Assembly: GCF_017875235.1 (NCBI RefSeq)
Contig: NZ_JAGGMI010000004.1
Span: forward strand, 285,216 to 349,215
From: Asticcacaulis solisilvae
GTDB taxonomy: Bacteria > Pseudomonadota > Alphaproteobacteria > Caulobacterales > Caulobacteraceae
Length of the DNA stretch: 64,000 bases
Direction of reading: 5' to 3'
Of the stretch, positions 28,201-36,842 are shown in pieces (positions within the stretch are counted from its first letter, which is position 1; every line of letters starts with the position of its first letter). The translations under genes and the position numbers were made by a program. Under the pieces are notes generated by a model, which was given only the letters and a program-made list of their open reading frames with translations, did not search any database and was not told where the DNA came from.

Positions 28201-30901
28201 ACACTTAACCGAAAAGCAGCTGGAACGCGCCCTGGAGGGCTGCGACCAGGAGCCGATCCATACCCCGGGCTCGATCCAGCCCTACGGCGTCATGCTGGTG
28301 CTCGACCGCGACGACCACACCATCCTGCAGGCCAGCGAAAACCTCGACCAATGGATCGGCATTCCACACGCCAGGGCCATCGGCGCGGCGCTCGACGACA
28401 TTTTCGGCGCCGACCAGGCCGACATCATCCGCCACATCGTCGTCAGCCGTGAGTTGGAGCCGACGCGATCGAGCGTCATCCGGATGAACGACAAGTCCTT
28501 CGACGCGGTGGCGCACCTGTCCGACGGCTATATCGTCGTCGAGCTGGAAATCGTCGACAATCCCCGCGCGCTGGAACGCGACTTCTTCTACGACGAACTG
28601 CGCCAGTTCGCCGTCGGGATGCGCGACCAGCGCCGCCACGAGGACCTCTACGACTTTGTCACGGCCCAGGTGCGCAAGATCACCGGTTTCGACAGGGTCA
28701 AGCTCTATCGCTTCGACGAGGATTGGAACGGCGAGGTCATCGCCGAAAGCCGCGCCGACTACATGGCCTCCTACAAGGGTATGCATTTCCCGGCCTCCGA
28801 CATCCCGGCCCAGGCGCGCGCCCTCTATATGAAGAACTTCATCCGGGCGATCGCGGACATCAACTATGCGCCGGTACCGGTGCTGCCGGTGCGCAATCCG
28901 CACACCAACCGGCCGGTCGACATGTCGATGTCGGCCTTGCGTAGCGTGTCGCCGATCCACGTCCAGTACCTGGCGAACATGGGTGTATCAGCGTCGATGT
29001 CGATCACCATCGTGCAGAACGGCCGCTTCTGGGGCCTGGTCGCGTGCCATCACAACACGCCTTACCACGTGCCCTACCGCATCCGCATGGTGTCGGAAAT
29101 CATGGGCCATATCTTCTCGGCGCAACTGTCTTCGCTGGAAGAGATCGTGGACCGCGCCGAGACCGAAAAGCGCAAGCTGATCGTCGAGCGGCTGTCGGCG
29201 ACGCTGGGGACACACTTCGACCTCTATGACCTTTTGGTCGAAAAGAAGGAGATGGCGCTGGACGCCATGAAGGCCCAGGGCATGGCCGCCCAGTACAAGA
29301 AGCGCGTGCACAGTTTCGAGGCGGCGCCGCCGGAAGACGTCCTGACCCGCCTTACCGACTGGCTGCACGACACGCACCCGGGCGGCATCGTCAAGACCAA
29401 TGACGCCGAGGCGTTCTGTGCCGGGGTCGCGGGCCTGGAAAGCCTGAAGGGCGGCTTTCTGGCGGCGCCGATCAGCCACATGCGCAAGGACTACGTCATC
29501 TGGTTCCGCGACGCCATCGCCAAGCACGTCCGCTGGGCCGGCAATCCCGAAAAGACCGCCGTCGAGGAGAAAGCCGGCTATCGCCTTGTGCCCCGCGCCT
29601 CGTTCGACCTGTGGCGGCAGGAGGTCAAGAGCCGGTCAAGGCCATGGGCGCGCGAGGATGTCGAAATGGCCCAGGCCATCATCCACATCTTCAACCAGTC
29701 CGAACGCATGGCGGCCGAAGAGGCCAGCCTGGCCAAGAGCGAATTCCTGGCCAATATGAGCCATGAGCTGCGCACGCCGATGAACGCCATCATCGGCATC
29801 GTCAACATCCTCGACCGCGACCCTTCGCTGACCGATAAGCAGCGCCAGTTCATCTCGACCCTGAATGTCAGTTCCGCCTCGCTGCTGAATTTGATCAACG
29901 ACCTGCTCGACATCGCCAAGATCGAATCGAGCGAAATGCAGATCGAGAACCGGCCGTTCAACCTGTCGGACGTCCTGGAAGAGGTGCGCTCGATCATGAA
30001 TGTGCGCGCCATCGAAAAGGACCTGCTGCTGTCGGTCAAAGCGCCGCCCCGCGCCCAGATGAACTTCATCGGCGACGTGGCGCGCATCCGCCAGGTCATG
30101 CTGAACCTGGTGTCGAACGCGCTGAAGTTCACTGAGGAGGGCTTCGTCAACATCCTGGTCAAGATCGAAGGCGACCACAAGGTCCGGATCGACGTCGTCG
30201 ATTCGGGCATCGGGATGTCGAAGACGCAGTTGGAACGCATCTTCGACAAGTTCGTCCAGGCCGATGAGACGATCTCGCGCCGCTTCGGCGGCACGGGCCT
30301 CGGCCTCGCCATCGTCAAGAATCTCGTCGGCATGATGGGCGGAGAGGTCAATGTGCAGAGCCAGGAGGGCATGGGGTCGCGCTTCTGCATCAGCCTTCCG
30401 CTGCAACACGTCGAACACATCGCCGAGAATGATGACGATCCCCGCTTCCGCGTCACCGGCCCGGCAATGTCGCGCAGCACGCTCAAAAAGGCCAGCCACC
30501 GCAAGCGCATCCTGCTGGTCGAGGATTACGAAGGCAATGTCATCGTCGCCCTGACCCTGCTGCAGGAGGCAGGCTATGAAGTCGTCGTCGCCGGCAACGG
30601 CAAGGAGGCGATCACCAGGCTGGAAGCCGATCGGTTCGATCTGGTGCTGATGGATGTCCAGATGCCGGTCATGGACGGCTACACGGCCACCGCCCTGATC
30701 CGCAAGCTGCAGGCGGCCGGCCAGATGCAGGACGTCAAGATCGTCGGCATGACCGCCCACGCGCTGACCGGCGACCGCCAGAAATGCCTGGATGTCGGCA
30801 TGGACGACTATCTGTCCAAGCCGTTCGACCCGGAGCGTCTTGACGCCATACTGGCGCGCAACCTCAGCGCCTCCGTGGCGCAAACCGGCCAGGCGAAGTA
30901 G
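28181..30901 (+). CDS. bphP: Bacteriophytochrome hybrid histidine kinase
   Basis: Red/far-red photoreceptor kinase of 906 aa. Domain order: PAS (about 15-130), with Cys21 in GCDQEPIHTPGSIQPYG as the bilin attachment site; GAF (about 145-315), with MHFPASDIP at 201-209; PHY (about 330-505), with WAGNPEK and PRASF tongue motifs; HisKA with His528 in NMSHELRTPMNAIIG; ATPase domain (GLGLAIVKNL); C-terminal receiver with Asp825 in LVLMDVQMPVMDG. The built-in receiver suggests a phosphorelay to a separate protein. A single-domain response regulator lies at 60894, far away. It overlaps the heme oxygenase gene by 20 nt. Confidence 0.95.
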   Translation: MTFKPREHLTEKQLERALEGCDQEPIHTPGSIQPYGVMLVLDRDDHTILQASENLDQWIGIPHARAIGAALDDIFGADQADIIRHIVVSRELEPTRSSVIRMNDKSFDAVAHLSDGYIVVELEIVDNPRALERDFFYDELRQFAVGMRDQRRHEDLYDFVTAQVRKITGFDRVKLYRFDEDWNGEVIAESRADYMASYKGMHFPASDIPAQARALYMKNFIRAIADINYAPVPVLPVRNPHTNRPVDMSMSALRSVSPIHVQYLANMGVSASMSITIVQNGRFWGLVACHHNTPYHVPYRIRMVSEIMGHIFSAQLSSLEEIVDRAETEKRKLIVERLSATLGTHFDLYDLLVEKKEMALDAMKAQGMAAQYKKRVHSFEAAPPEDVLTRLTDWLHDTHPGGIVKTNDAEAFCAGVAGLESLKGGFLAAPISHMRKDYVIWFRDAIAKHVRWAGNPEKTAVEEKAGYRLVPRASFDLWRQEVKSRSRPWAREDVEMAQAIIHIFNQSERMAAEEASLAKSEFLANMSHELRTPMNAIIGIVNILDRDPSLTDKQRQFISTLNVSSASLLNLINDLLDIAKIESSEMQIENRPFNLSDVLEEVRSIMNVRAIEKDLLLSVKAPPRAQMNFIGDVARIRQVMLNLVSNALKFTEEGFVNILVKIEGDHKVRIDVVDSGIGMSKTQLERIFDKFVQADETISRRFGGTGLGLAIVKNLVGMMGGEVNVQSQEGMGSRFCISLPLQHVEHIAENDDDPRFRVTGPAMSRSTLKKASHRKRILLVEDYEGNVIVALTLLQEAGYEVVVAGNGKEAITRLEADRFDLVLMDVQMPVMDGYTATALIRKLQAAGQMQDVKIVGMTAHALTGDRQKCLDVGMDDYLSKPFDPERLDAILARNLSASVAQTGQAK

Positions 30902-30903
30902 GT

Positions 30904-33081
30904 CTACTCAGGCTCATAAATATCGATAACGTCGATGAGGCTCAGCCCTTCGGGCAGGGCCTCATCCGGCTTGTCCTGGTCCGCAGCGCGATCCTGTCCC
31001 GGCGGTGGCGTTACGCCACGGCCTTTCGGTCCGACCGCGTCGAGCGGCTCCGGCACTCCGCCGACCACATCGGCGGCAGGGCTGCCACCGACGACGAAGG
31101 CGCCACCGCCCGGCAACTGAGACGCCGCGGCGTCCACAGGCGCGGCGATGTAGACGCCCGTGCTCGTCATCTCTTCCATGGGCTCAGCCGCTGCCAGAGC
31201 GTCGGCCAGCGGGATTTCCGCCACCAGGCTCTGGCGTGTGGCCTCCATGACGAAGCGACCGCCGGTGATCGCCATGGTGCGCCTGAACCGCGTCCCGGCC
31301 AGGGTCATATCCATCGGTTCACCGACGATCTTATACCCAGCGCCACCGTCAGGCAGAATGATGGTCTCGCCCGAACGCTCAAAGACGGGGTGTTCGACCA
31401 CCACCGGCACGTCCGTGTGCTTGCCCTCTTCCCGGCTGACCGTGACGGCCTGCAAAAACGCGTAGCCGTCGGTCTCATATAGCGGTCCGTGGCCGTCCTT
31501 TGGCAGCGACCATGCCATCTTGGCCCTGCCTTCCATGGCCATCCGCGACTCGTTCTTCGCGACATCGTAATCGTAGGCGACGGTGTCGACCGTGATCCAC
31601 GGATACCGCCGCTTCCAGGCCAGGCGCATGTAAGTGTCGAGGGCTTCGGGCGTCATACCCTGCCAGACGACGCGCATCCGAACCGCCTCGCTGCCGCGCA
31701 GGATCAGCGAGGCGCGCGCCGGCGCCAGCGTTTTCAGGCCCGCCGACGCGTCGAGCGTCAGGTATATATCCATTTGCGGCAGGTCGAGCGGCGGAACGAT
31801 GATTTCCTCGAGATCGGCGCCCTCGGCGCGGATCGGCAGGGTCCAGCGATAGGACGGCACATCGTTGGCGCTGATGTCACCGTCACCATAACCCGTACCG
31901 TCCAGCCAGTAGGACTTGCCGTCGATTATCGCGCGCACGATGACGTGGTCGAACAGGCCCATGGAAGCCAGGTGCAGGTTCGTGCTGTCGCCCTGCTTGG
32001 TGTTGACCAGGGCCGGCTCGGCCTTGACGCCGAGTTCGCGCAGCAGGGCCAGCAGCAACACCGTCTTGGCCTTGCACTCGCCGAAGCGCCGGACCCAGGT
32101 TTCGTCAGCCGCCACCGGTGTATGGCCGCCTTCGTTGACGGCGCGGTAGGCATAACGCACCTGGTTCTGCACCAGTTGCAGCGCCGCCGTGGCACGAACC
32201 TTTGGGTCGGTGCCCAGGGCGGCGATCTTCGCCGCCTCGACCTTCAGCGGCGAGTTGGGGCGCAGGGCGCTGGCCCTGGCGTAGAGCGGCGCCATGACCG
32301 AAGACACCTCGCGCCACGAGCCGAACTCGCTGAACTGGACCTCGCCGAAATGGCTGAAGCGCGACGGCGCCTCGTCGGGCGTGTCGGGAAACTTGTAGTC
32401 CGAAAGGTTTAAGGAGAACTCCGTATGCCCGCCCGTATTGACCAGGTTGGGCGGCGGCAGTTCCGGGCTGATCTTCCAGCGCACCGGCTTGGCCTGCGGC
32501 CAGCGAACGCGTACCTCGGCATCGGCGGCATTGGTGGCGTTCACGGCCGACCACATGGCGTAGGATCGGCCCTGGCTGACCGTGGCGCGGTCGGTCTTGG
32601 AGAAGGCAAAGGCAATGACATCGCCGACCTGCAGGCCTTCGGTCTGCATCAGGGCGGTCAGTTCACCGTCGATCATCGATTCCGTCAGCGAGGTTTCGCG
32701 GCGCATGACAACGAAGGACTGGCCACGCGCCAGCACGTCGATGACCTTGCCGTCGCGCAGGATGTGCAGCTTATGGATGGTGACGGTTTCCGTGTCCGGG
32801 GTCCAGACGACCGCAGGCTGGCCCGCCCTGAGACCCAGCGGCGTCTGGATGCGCAACACGGTTTCGTAATAGTAGGTGTCACCGCTGGCGGCAAAGTCGA
32901 TCTGGAGCGACCGGTTGAGAATGGCATAGTGCGCGTAAGCGGCCTCGCGCGTCGGCGCCAGGGACTGCGTCACCGGACGCACCCAGGCGGCCGGCGCGCC
33001 GAACTCCAGCTTTTCGCCGGCCATCGCGCCCGGCGCCCACGCGGCGCACGCCACCGATGCCAGCAACATCCATTTACGCAT
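30904..33081 (-). CDS. DUF3857/transglutaminase-like exported protein
   Basis: 725 aa. A signal peptide ends near residue 21 (WAPGAMAG). The N-terminal half is the DUF3857 beta-rich domain (about 60-240). A transglutaminase/cysteine-protease-like core follows, with the active-site Cys in GECKAKTVLLLALLRELG near residue 335, His in FDHVIVRAI and Asp in SYWLDGTGYGD. The C-terminal tail is low-complexity and acidic (PPGQDRAADQDKPDEALPEG). Periplasmic or cell-surface; substrate unknown. Convergent with the phytochrome gene, 2 nt apart. Confidence 0.82.
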   Translation of the reverse strand: MRKWMLLASVACAAWAPGAMAGEKLEFGAPAAWVRPVTQSLAPTREAAYAHYAILNRSLQIDFAASGDTYYYETVLRIQTPLGLRAGQPAVVWTPDTETVTIHKLHILRDGKVIDVLARGQSFVVMRRETSLTESMIDGELTALMQTEGLQVGDVIAFAFSKTDRATVSQGRSYAMWSAVNATNAADAEVRVRWPQAKPVRWKISPELPPPNLVNTGGHTEFSLNLSDYKFPDTPDEAPSRFSHFGEVQFSEFGSWREVSSVMAPLYARASALRPNSPLKVEAAKIAALGTDPKVRATAALQLVQNQVRYAYRAVNEGGHTPVAADETWVRRFGECKAKTVLLLALLRELGVKAEPALVNTKQGDSTNLHLASMGLFDHVIVRAIIDGKSYWLDGTGYGDGDISANDVPSYRWTLPIRAEGADLEEIIVPPLDLPQMDIYLTLDASAGLKTLAPARASLILRGSEAVRMRVVWQGMTPEALDTYMRLAWKRRYPWITVDTVAYDYDVAKNESRMAMEGRAKMAWSLPKDGHGPLYETDGYAFLQAVTVSREEGKHTDVPVVVEHPVFERSGETIILPDGGAGYKIVGEPMDMTLAGTRFRRTMAITGGRFVMEATRQSLVAEIPLADALAAAEPMEEMTSTGVYIAAPVDAAASQLPGGGAFVVGGSPAADVVGGVPEPLDAVGPKGRGVTPPPGQDRAADQDKPDEALPEGLSLIDVIDIYEPE

Positions 33082-33377
33082 ACGATACCCCCCAACCCCG
33101 ATTTTTCAGGCCCCAATTCTTAACGCTAACCTCCCGCGACAAAGCTGGCAACTCCCCGCACCCCGTGGATTGACCTGTAAGCCCGCCTGTGTCACCTTGT
33201 TGCCATGCTGAACAGCCGAGCCTTTAACGTAGCCGTAACAACGACCGCCGCCAGTGGCGGGGCGTTTTGCCGGTGCGTGGCCTTAAGCTGACAGCACTCT
33301 TCGCAAACTCCCCGTTCCTTTCATTGTAAAGGCCGGGGACGAAGATCCGCTCCGGCCGCACTGCCCCGGAGCCACGC

Positions 33378-33923
33378 ATGCCCCCTCAACGCAATAGTCA
33401 ATCCGCGCTGATCGTCATCGACATGCAGCGCGCCCTGTTCGCCGCGCAGCCGCACGACGCCGACTTTGTCACCCGCCGGGTGTGCGCACTGATCGACCGG
33501 GCGCGACGCGACGATGTGCAGATCGTCTTCGTCCAGAATGTTTCCGAGGCGCATCCCCGCGGGTCGAACGGCTGGCGGCTGCTGGCGCCGATGGAGCCGC
33601 GCTTTCCGGACTGGGTCATCGACAAGACGCGGCCGAGCATTTTCCACGGCACCAACCTGTCGGCACAACTGAAAGCCATCGGCATATCGCGGCTGATCCT
33701 GGCCGGCGCGGGCACCGATACCAGTATAGACGCCTCGTGCCGGGCGGCGGCGGACCTGGGCTTCGAGGTCGTGCTGGCGGGCGACGCCCATACCACGGTC
33801 GACGGTGAGCTTCTGCCAGCCGACATGATCATCGCGCACCACAATGCGACGCTCTCAGGGCCGTTCGCCAGCGTGGTGGCGGCCGACAGCGTCGGTTTCT
33901 GGCGAGGCGCGGAGTTCGCTTAG
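33378..33923 (+). CDS. Isochorismatase-fold cysteine hydrolase with Cys replaced by Ser
   Basis: 181 aa of the isochorismatase/nicotinamidase fold. Two of the three catalytic residues are present: Asp15 (ALIVIDMQ) and Lys83 (VIDKTRPSIF). At the nucleophile position the text reads GTDTSIDASCRAAADLGF, where relatives have Cys in a T-x-x-C-V-D pattern; here it is Ser116, codon AGT (33723-33725), one base from TGT. Ordinary hydrolase chemistry may be lost or altered. The TAG stop is the first triplet of repeat A4. Confidence 0.82.
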   Translation: MPPQRNSQSALIVIDMQRALFAAQPHDADFVTRRVCALIDRARRDDVQIVFVQNVSEAHPRGSNGWRLLAPMEPRFPDWVIDKTRPSIFHGTNLSAQLKAIGISRLILAGAGTDTSIDASCRAAADLGFEVVLAGDAHTTVDGELLPADMIIAHHNATLSGPFASVVAADSVGFWRGAEFA

Positions 33924-34007
33924 AGCGATATGGCGAAAAGTGCCAAGAAGCGCTTCTGGGGTTTTCGCCTAAAATATCGCGACAGAGCAAAAAATTAGAC
34001 CGAGCTA
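33921..34007 (+). repeat. Family A element (A4) bridging two convergent stop codons
   Basis: It begins TAGAGCGATATGGCG, whose TAG (33921-33923) ends the isochorismatase-fold gene. Hairpin 1 has GCGATAT/ATATCGC and GGCGAAAA with an enlarged loop GTGCCAAGAAGCGCTTCTGG. The right end is a diverged half of hairpin 2 (minus strand TAGCTCGGTCTAATTTT), whose TAG ends gloA. Confidence 0.8.
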
Positions 34008-34469
34008 CCAGCTTCCGGTATTGGGCATGCTGACCCAGGGCTCGGCCGGCGGCAAGGCTGGGCCCTTCTGCAGCAGTTCGATGCTGATGCCATCCGGTGA
34101 GCGCACAAAGGCCATGCTGCCGTCGCGCGGCGGGCGGTTGATGACCACGCCCATATCACGCAGATGCTGGCAGACGGCGTAGACGTCATCGAACTCATAG
34201 GCCAGGTGGCCGAAGTTGCGGCCGCCGCCATAGTCTTCGACATGACCGTTTTCGTCCGGCCAGTTGTAGGTGAGTTCGACCTCGGCCTGGCCGCGCAGGC
34301 CATCGTGCGCGCCCATATGGGCGTCTTCGTCGGCCGACAGGAAGATCAGGCTGAAACGGCCTTTTTCGTTATCCATGCGGCGGACCTGTTTCAGGCCCAG
34401 GCCGTCACAGTAAAAGCGCAAGGACGCGTCCAGGTCCTTCACACGGACCATGGTGTGCAGGAACCGCAA
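34005..34469 (-). CDS. gloA: Lactoylglutathione lyase (glyoxalase I)
   Basis: Converts the methylglyoxal-glutathione hemithioacetal to S-lactoylglutathione. 154 aa. Family landmarks: LHTMVRVKDLDASLRFYCDG with the first metal-ligand His5, VELTYNW (Glu ligand), GHLAYEFDDVY (His ligand) and GISIELLQ (Glu ligand). All four metal ligands are present. Followed on the strand by nothing but repeat A4; preceded by the zinc-finger gene with a 2-nt gap, so co-transcribed. Confidence 0.9.
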   Translation of the reverse strand: MRFLHTMVRVKDLDASLRFYCDGLGLKQVRRMDNEKGRFSLIFLSADEDAHMGAHDGLRGQAEVELTYNWPDENGHVEDYGGGRNFGHLAYEFDDVYAVCQHLRDMGVVINRPPRDGSMAFVRSPDGISIELLQKGPALPPAEPWVSMPNTGSW

Positions 34470-34471
34470 GG

Positions 34472-34687
34472 TTAGTGGTCCCCTTCCGGACGGGGCGCCG
34501 GGTCGTGGTAGTCGTGGGCGTGGTCCTTATGGACGAACTTGCGGTCGCAATAGCCGCATTCGACCTCGCCGTCCTCGCCCAGCTCCAGATAAACCAGCGG
34601 GTGGCCCAGCGCGCCGCCGCCGCCGTTGCACGCGACCTTGTGGCCGTCGACATAGATGACTTCGGGGGGCGGAATGATGGTGCTCAT
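34472..34687 (-). CDS. Zinc-finger protein of the CHCC type (NDUFS6-like)
   Basis: 71 aa. The zinc-binding layout VACNGGGGALGHPLVYL ... VECGYCDRKF gives Cys, His, Cys, Cys, as in the zf-CHCC domain shared with mitochondrial complex I subunit NDUFS6. The His/Asp-rich tail (HKDHAHDYHD) may add metal binding. Upstream of gloA in an apparent two-gene operon. Confidence 0.88.
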   Translation of the reverse strand: MSTIIPPPEVIYVDGHKVACNGGGGALGHPLVYLELGEDGEVECGYCDRKFVHKDHAHDYHDPAPRPEGDH

Positions 34688-34788
34688 GGATATTCGGACC
34701 TGCGACTGAACCTGCCCAACCCTTAAGCAAAGCCGGTCCTTTCGTCAATTTCCTTGTCCCAGCCGCCGGGGTGTGAAACTCTCCCGTC

Positions 34789-36069
34789 ATGGGAGCGCCG
34801 AACAAACTGAAATCCATGCTGGGCGGAACCATCGGCAACCTGGTCGAATGGTACGACTGGTACGCCTATGCGGCCTTTGCCCTTTACTTTTCCAAGTCCT
34901 TCTTTCCAAAGGACGATCCGACGGCGCAACTGCTCAATACCGCCGCCATCTTCGCCATGGGCTTTCTGGTCCGGCCGATCGGCGGCTGGCTTTTGGGCAT
35001 GTATGCCGACCGTTATGGCCGCAAGACGGCGCTGACCGGATCCATATTGCTGATGTGCGCCGGCTCGCTGATCATCGCCATAACGCCGGCCTATGAGACG
35101 ATCGGCATATTCTCACCCATTCTGCTTCTGCTGGCGCGGCTGCTGCAGGGCCTGAGCGTCGGCGGCGAATACGGCGCCAGCGCCACCTACCTGTCGGAAA
35201 TGGCCGGCCACCACAATCGCGGCTTCTGGTCGAGCTTCCAGTATGTGACGTTGATCATGGGCCAGTTGATCGCGCTGGGCGTGCTGATCGTCCTGCAGAA
35301 GGTCCTGTTGACGCCGGAACAACTGGAGGCCTGGGGCTGGCGCATTCCCTTCGTCATCGGCGCGGGACTGGCGGTCGTGGCCATGTTCATCCGCAGCCAC
35401 ATGGAAGAGACGGACTCCTTCCAGAAAACCGTCAATACGCAGAAGGGCAGCGTCTGGGCGCTGGTCCGCGACCACCCGTGGCAGTCGCTGCAGGTCGTCG
35501 GCCTTACGCTTGGCGGCACAGTTGCGTTTTACACATATACAACCTACATGCAAAAATTCCTGGTTAACACCGCGGGCTGGACCAAGGAGGCGGCGACCGC
35601 CGTATCGGCGCTCTGCCTGTTCATCTACATGTGCCTGCAACCGCTGTTTGGCGCCCTGTCCGACCGTGTCGGGCGCCGGCCGCTGCTGATCGGGTTCGGC
35701 ATATTGGGGACGCTGCTGACCGTGCCCCTGATGACTCTTCTTGCCGGCACAAAGGACTTCTGGGCGGGGTTCGCCTTGATCATGGCCGCGCTTGTGATCG
35801 TCAGTGGCTACACCTCGATCAACGCTGTTGTAAAAGCCGAACTCTTCCCTTCACACGTCCGCGCCTTGGGTGTAGCGCTACCCTATGCCATCGCCGTGTC
35901 GCTGTTCGGCGGATCGGCCGAATATGTCGCGCTGGGCTTGAAGGCCCAAGGGATGGAGACAGCCTTCTACTGGTACGTCACGGCCTGCATCTTCGTGTCG
36001 CTGCTGGTTTATGTTTTTACCGCCGACACTAAGGTTACTTCGGCGTTTCGCGCGGAAGTGGAGGAGTAA
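34789..36069 (+). CDS. MFS transporter, metabolite:H+ symporter family (KgtP-like)
   Basis: Twelve-helix permease of 426 aa. The opening GGTIGNLVEWYDWYAYAAFA and the loop DRYGRKTALTGS are typical of the MHS family of dicarboxylate/alpha-ketoglutarate and proline/betaine carriers. LLQGLSVGGEYGASATYLSE is the family-specific segment in helices 4-5. Substrate probably a carboxylate; exact identity unresolved. Diverges from the zinc-finger gene, about 100 bp apart. Confidence 0.87.
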   Translation: MGAPNKLKSMLGGTIGNLVEWYDWYAYAAFALYFSKSFFPKDDPTAQLLNTAAIFAMGFLVRPIGGWLLGMYADRYGRKTALTGSILLMCAGSLIIAITPAYETIGIFSPILLLLARLLQGLSVGGEYGASATYLSEMAGHHNRGFWSSFQYVTLIMGQLIALGVLIVLQKVLLTPEQLEAWGWRIPFVIGAGLAVVAMFIRSHMEETDSFQKTVNTQKGSVWALVRDHPWQSLQVVGLTLGGTVAFYTYTTYMQKFLVNTAGWTKEAATAVSALCLFIYMCLQPLFGALSDRVGRRPLLIGFGILGTLLTVPLMTLLAGTKDFWAGFALIMAALVIVSGYTSINAVVKAELFPSHVRALGVALPYAIAVSLFGGSAEYVALGLKAQGMETAFYWYVTACIFVSLLVYVFTADTKVTSAFRAEVEE

Positions 36070-36159
36070 GCTTACCCGGCGATTTACCGACACGCCCACA
36101 TCGCCTTTTTACATGCCGTCCTCTACTCGTTTTTGCGCCGCAGCAAAAAGGAGAAGGGC

Positions 36160-36423
36160 ATGTTGGATCAAACCATCGATCTCGTTTTCAGACGGCTGCA
36201 TCTGGAGCTGACCGGCCCCGATGCAGCGTGCGCGGCCATCAAACAGCTGGTGCGGGTTCACGTCCGTCAACGTCCGCACGACCTCGATACGTTCGAGCGC
36301 TTCGCGGATACGCTGTTCCGCCGGCACAACGGCCGCAACACCATCCTGATCGCCAATGCGGTCAAGACGCGCATTCAACGCATGGACGCCGAAAGCCAGA
36401 TGGTCGAATGGCTGAACGCCTAG
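36160..36423 (+). CDS. Small hypothetical protein, 87 aa
   Basis: Not recognised. ATG at 36160 is preceded by AAGGAG; an in-frame start at 36133 is less likely. Predicted helical, basic (many Arg and His), with FRRLHLELTGPDAACAAIKQ and TFERFADTLFRRHNGRN. No membrane segment. Convergent with the VOC-family gene. Confidence 0.6.
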   Translation: MLDQTIDLVFRRLHLELTGPDAACAAIKQLVRVHVRQRPHDLDTFERFADTLFRRHNGRNTILIANAVKTRIQRMDAESQMVEWLNA

Positions 36424-36438
36424 GCCTTAAAGGATTTG

Positions 36439-36840
36439 TCAGGCCGGATCGCGGAAGTTCAGTTCGAGCAGGACATTGTTCGGGTCGGTAACGAAGACCT
36501 GACGCAGGCCGATCGACGGGATATCGGCGCGTTCGAACGGCAGATTGCGTGACTTCAGGCGCTCGATCATCTCATCGAAGCCATCACATTCAAAAGCGAC
36601 GTGATGGATGGCGCCCGTCGGCGCGCCTGGCTGGACATCGCGCGGAACCGTATTGTCGGTGCCGAACAGGTTGAGATGAATGACCGCCATATCGCGGCTG
36701 TCATACAGCCATTGCCGCAGTGCGGGATCGCGTTGGGGCGCCACGCGCGCCTCAAGCCCTAAAAGATCGTGGTAAAAAGCGACCGTTCCCGCCATGTCGC
36801 GGGTCTGGATGTTCACGTGGTTGAGGTTTTTGACGATCAT
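36439..36840 (-). CDS. VOC-superfamily protein (glyoxalase/dioxygenase fold)
   Basis: 133 aa. The two beta-alpha-beta-beta-beta modules are visible: LNHVNIQTRDMAGTVAFYHD with a candidate metal His in the first, HHVAFECDGFDEMIERLKSR and NVLLELNF with His and Glu in the second. Could be a lyase, dioxygenase or binding protein; substrate unknown. It begins 2 nt after polA ends, so may be read through from polA. Confidence 0.8.
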   Translation of the reverse strand: MIVKNLNHVNIQTRDMAGTVAFYHDLLGLEARVAPQRDPALRQWLYDSRDMAVIHLNLFGTDNTVPRDVQPGAPTGAIHHVAFECDGFDEMIERLKSRNLPFERADIPSIGLRQVFVTDPNNVLLELNFRDPA

Positions 36841-36842
36841 TA

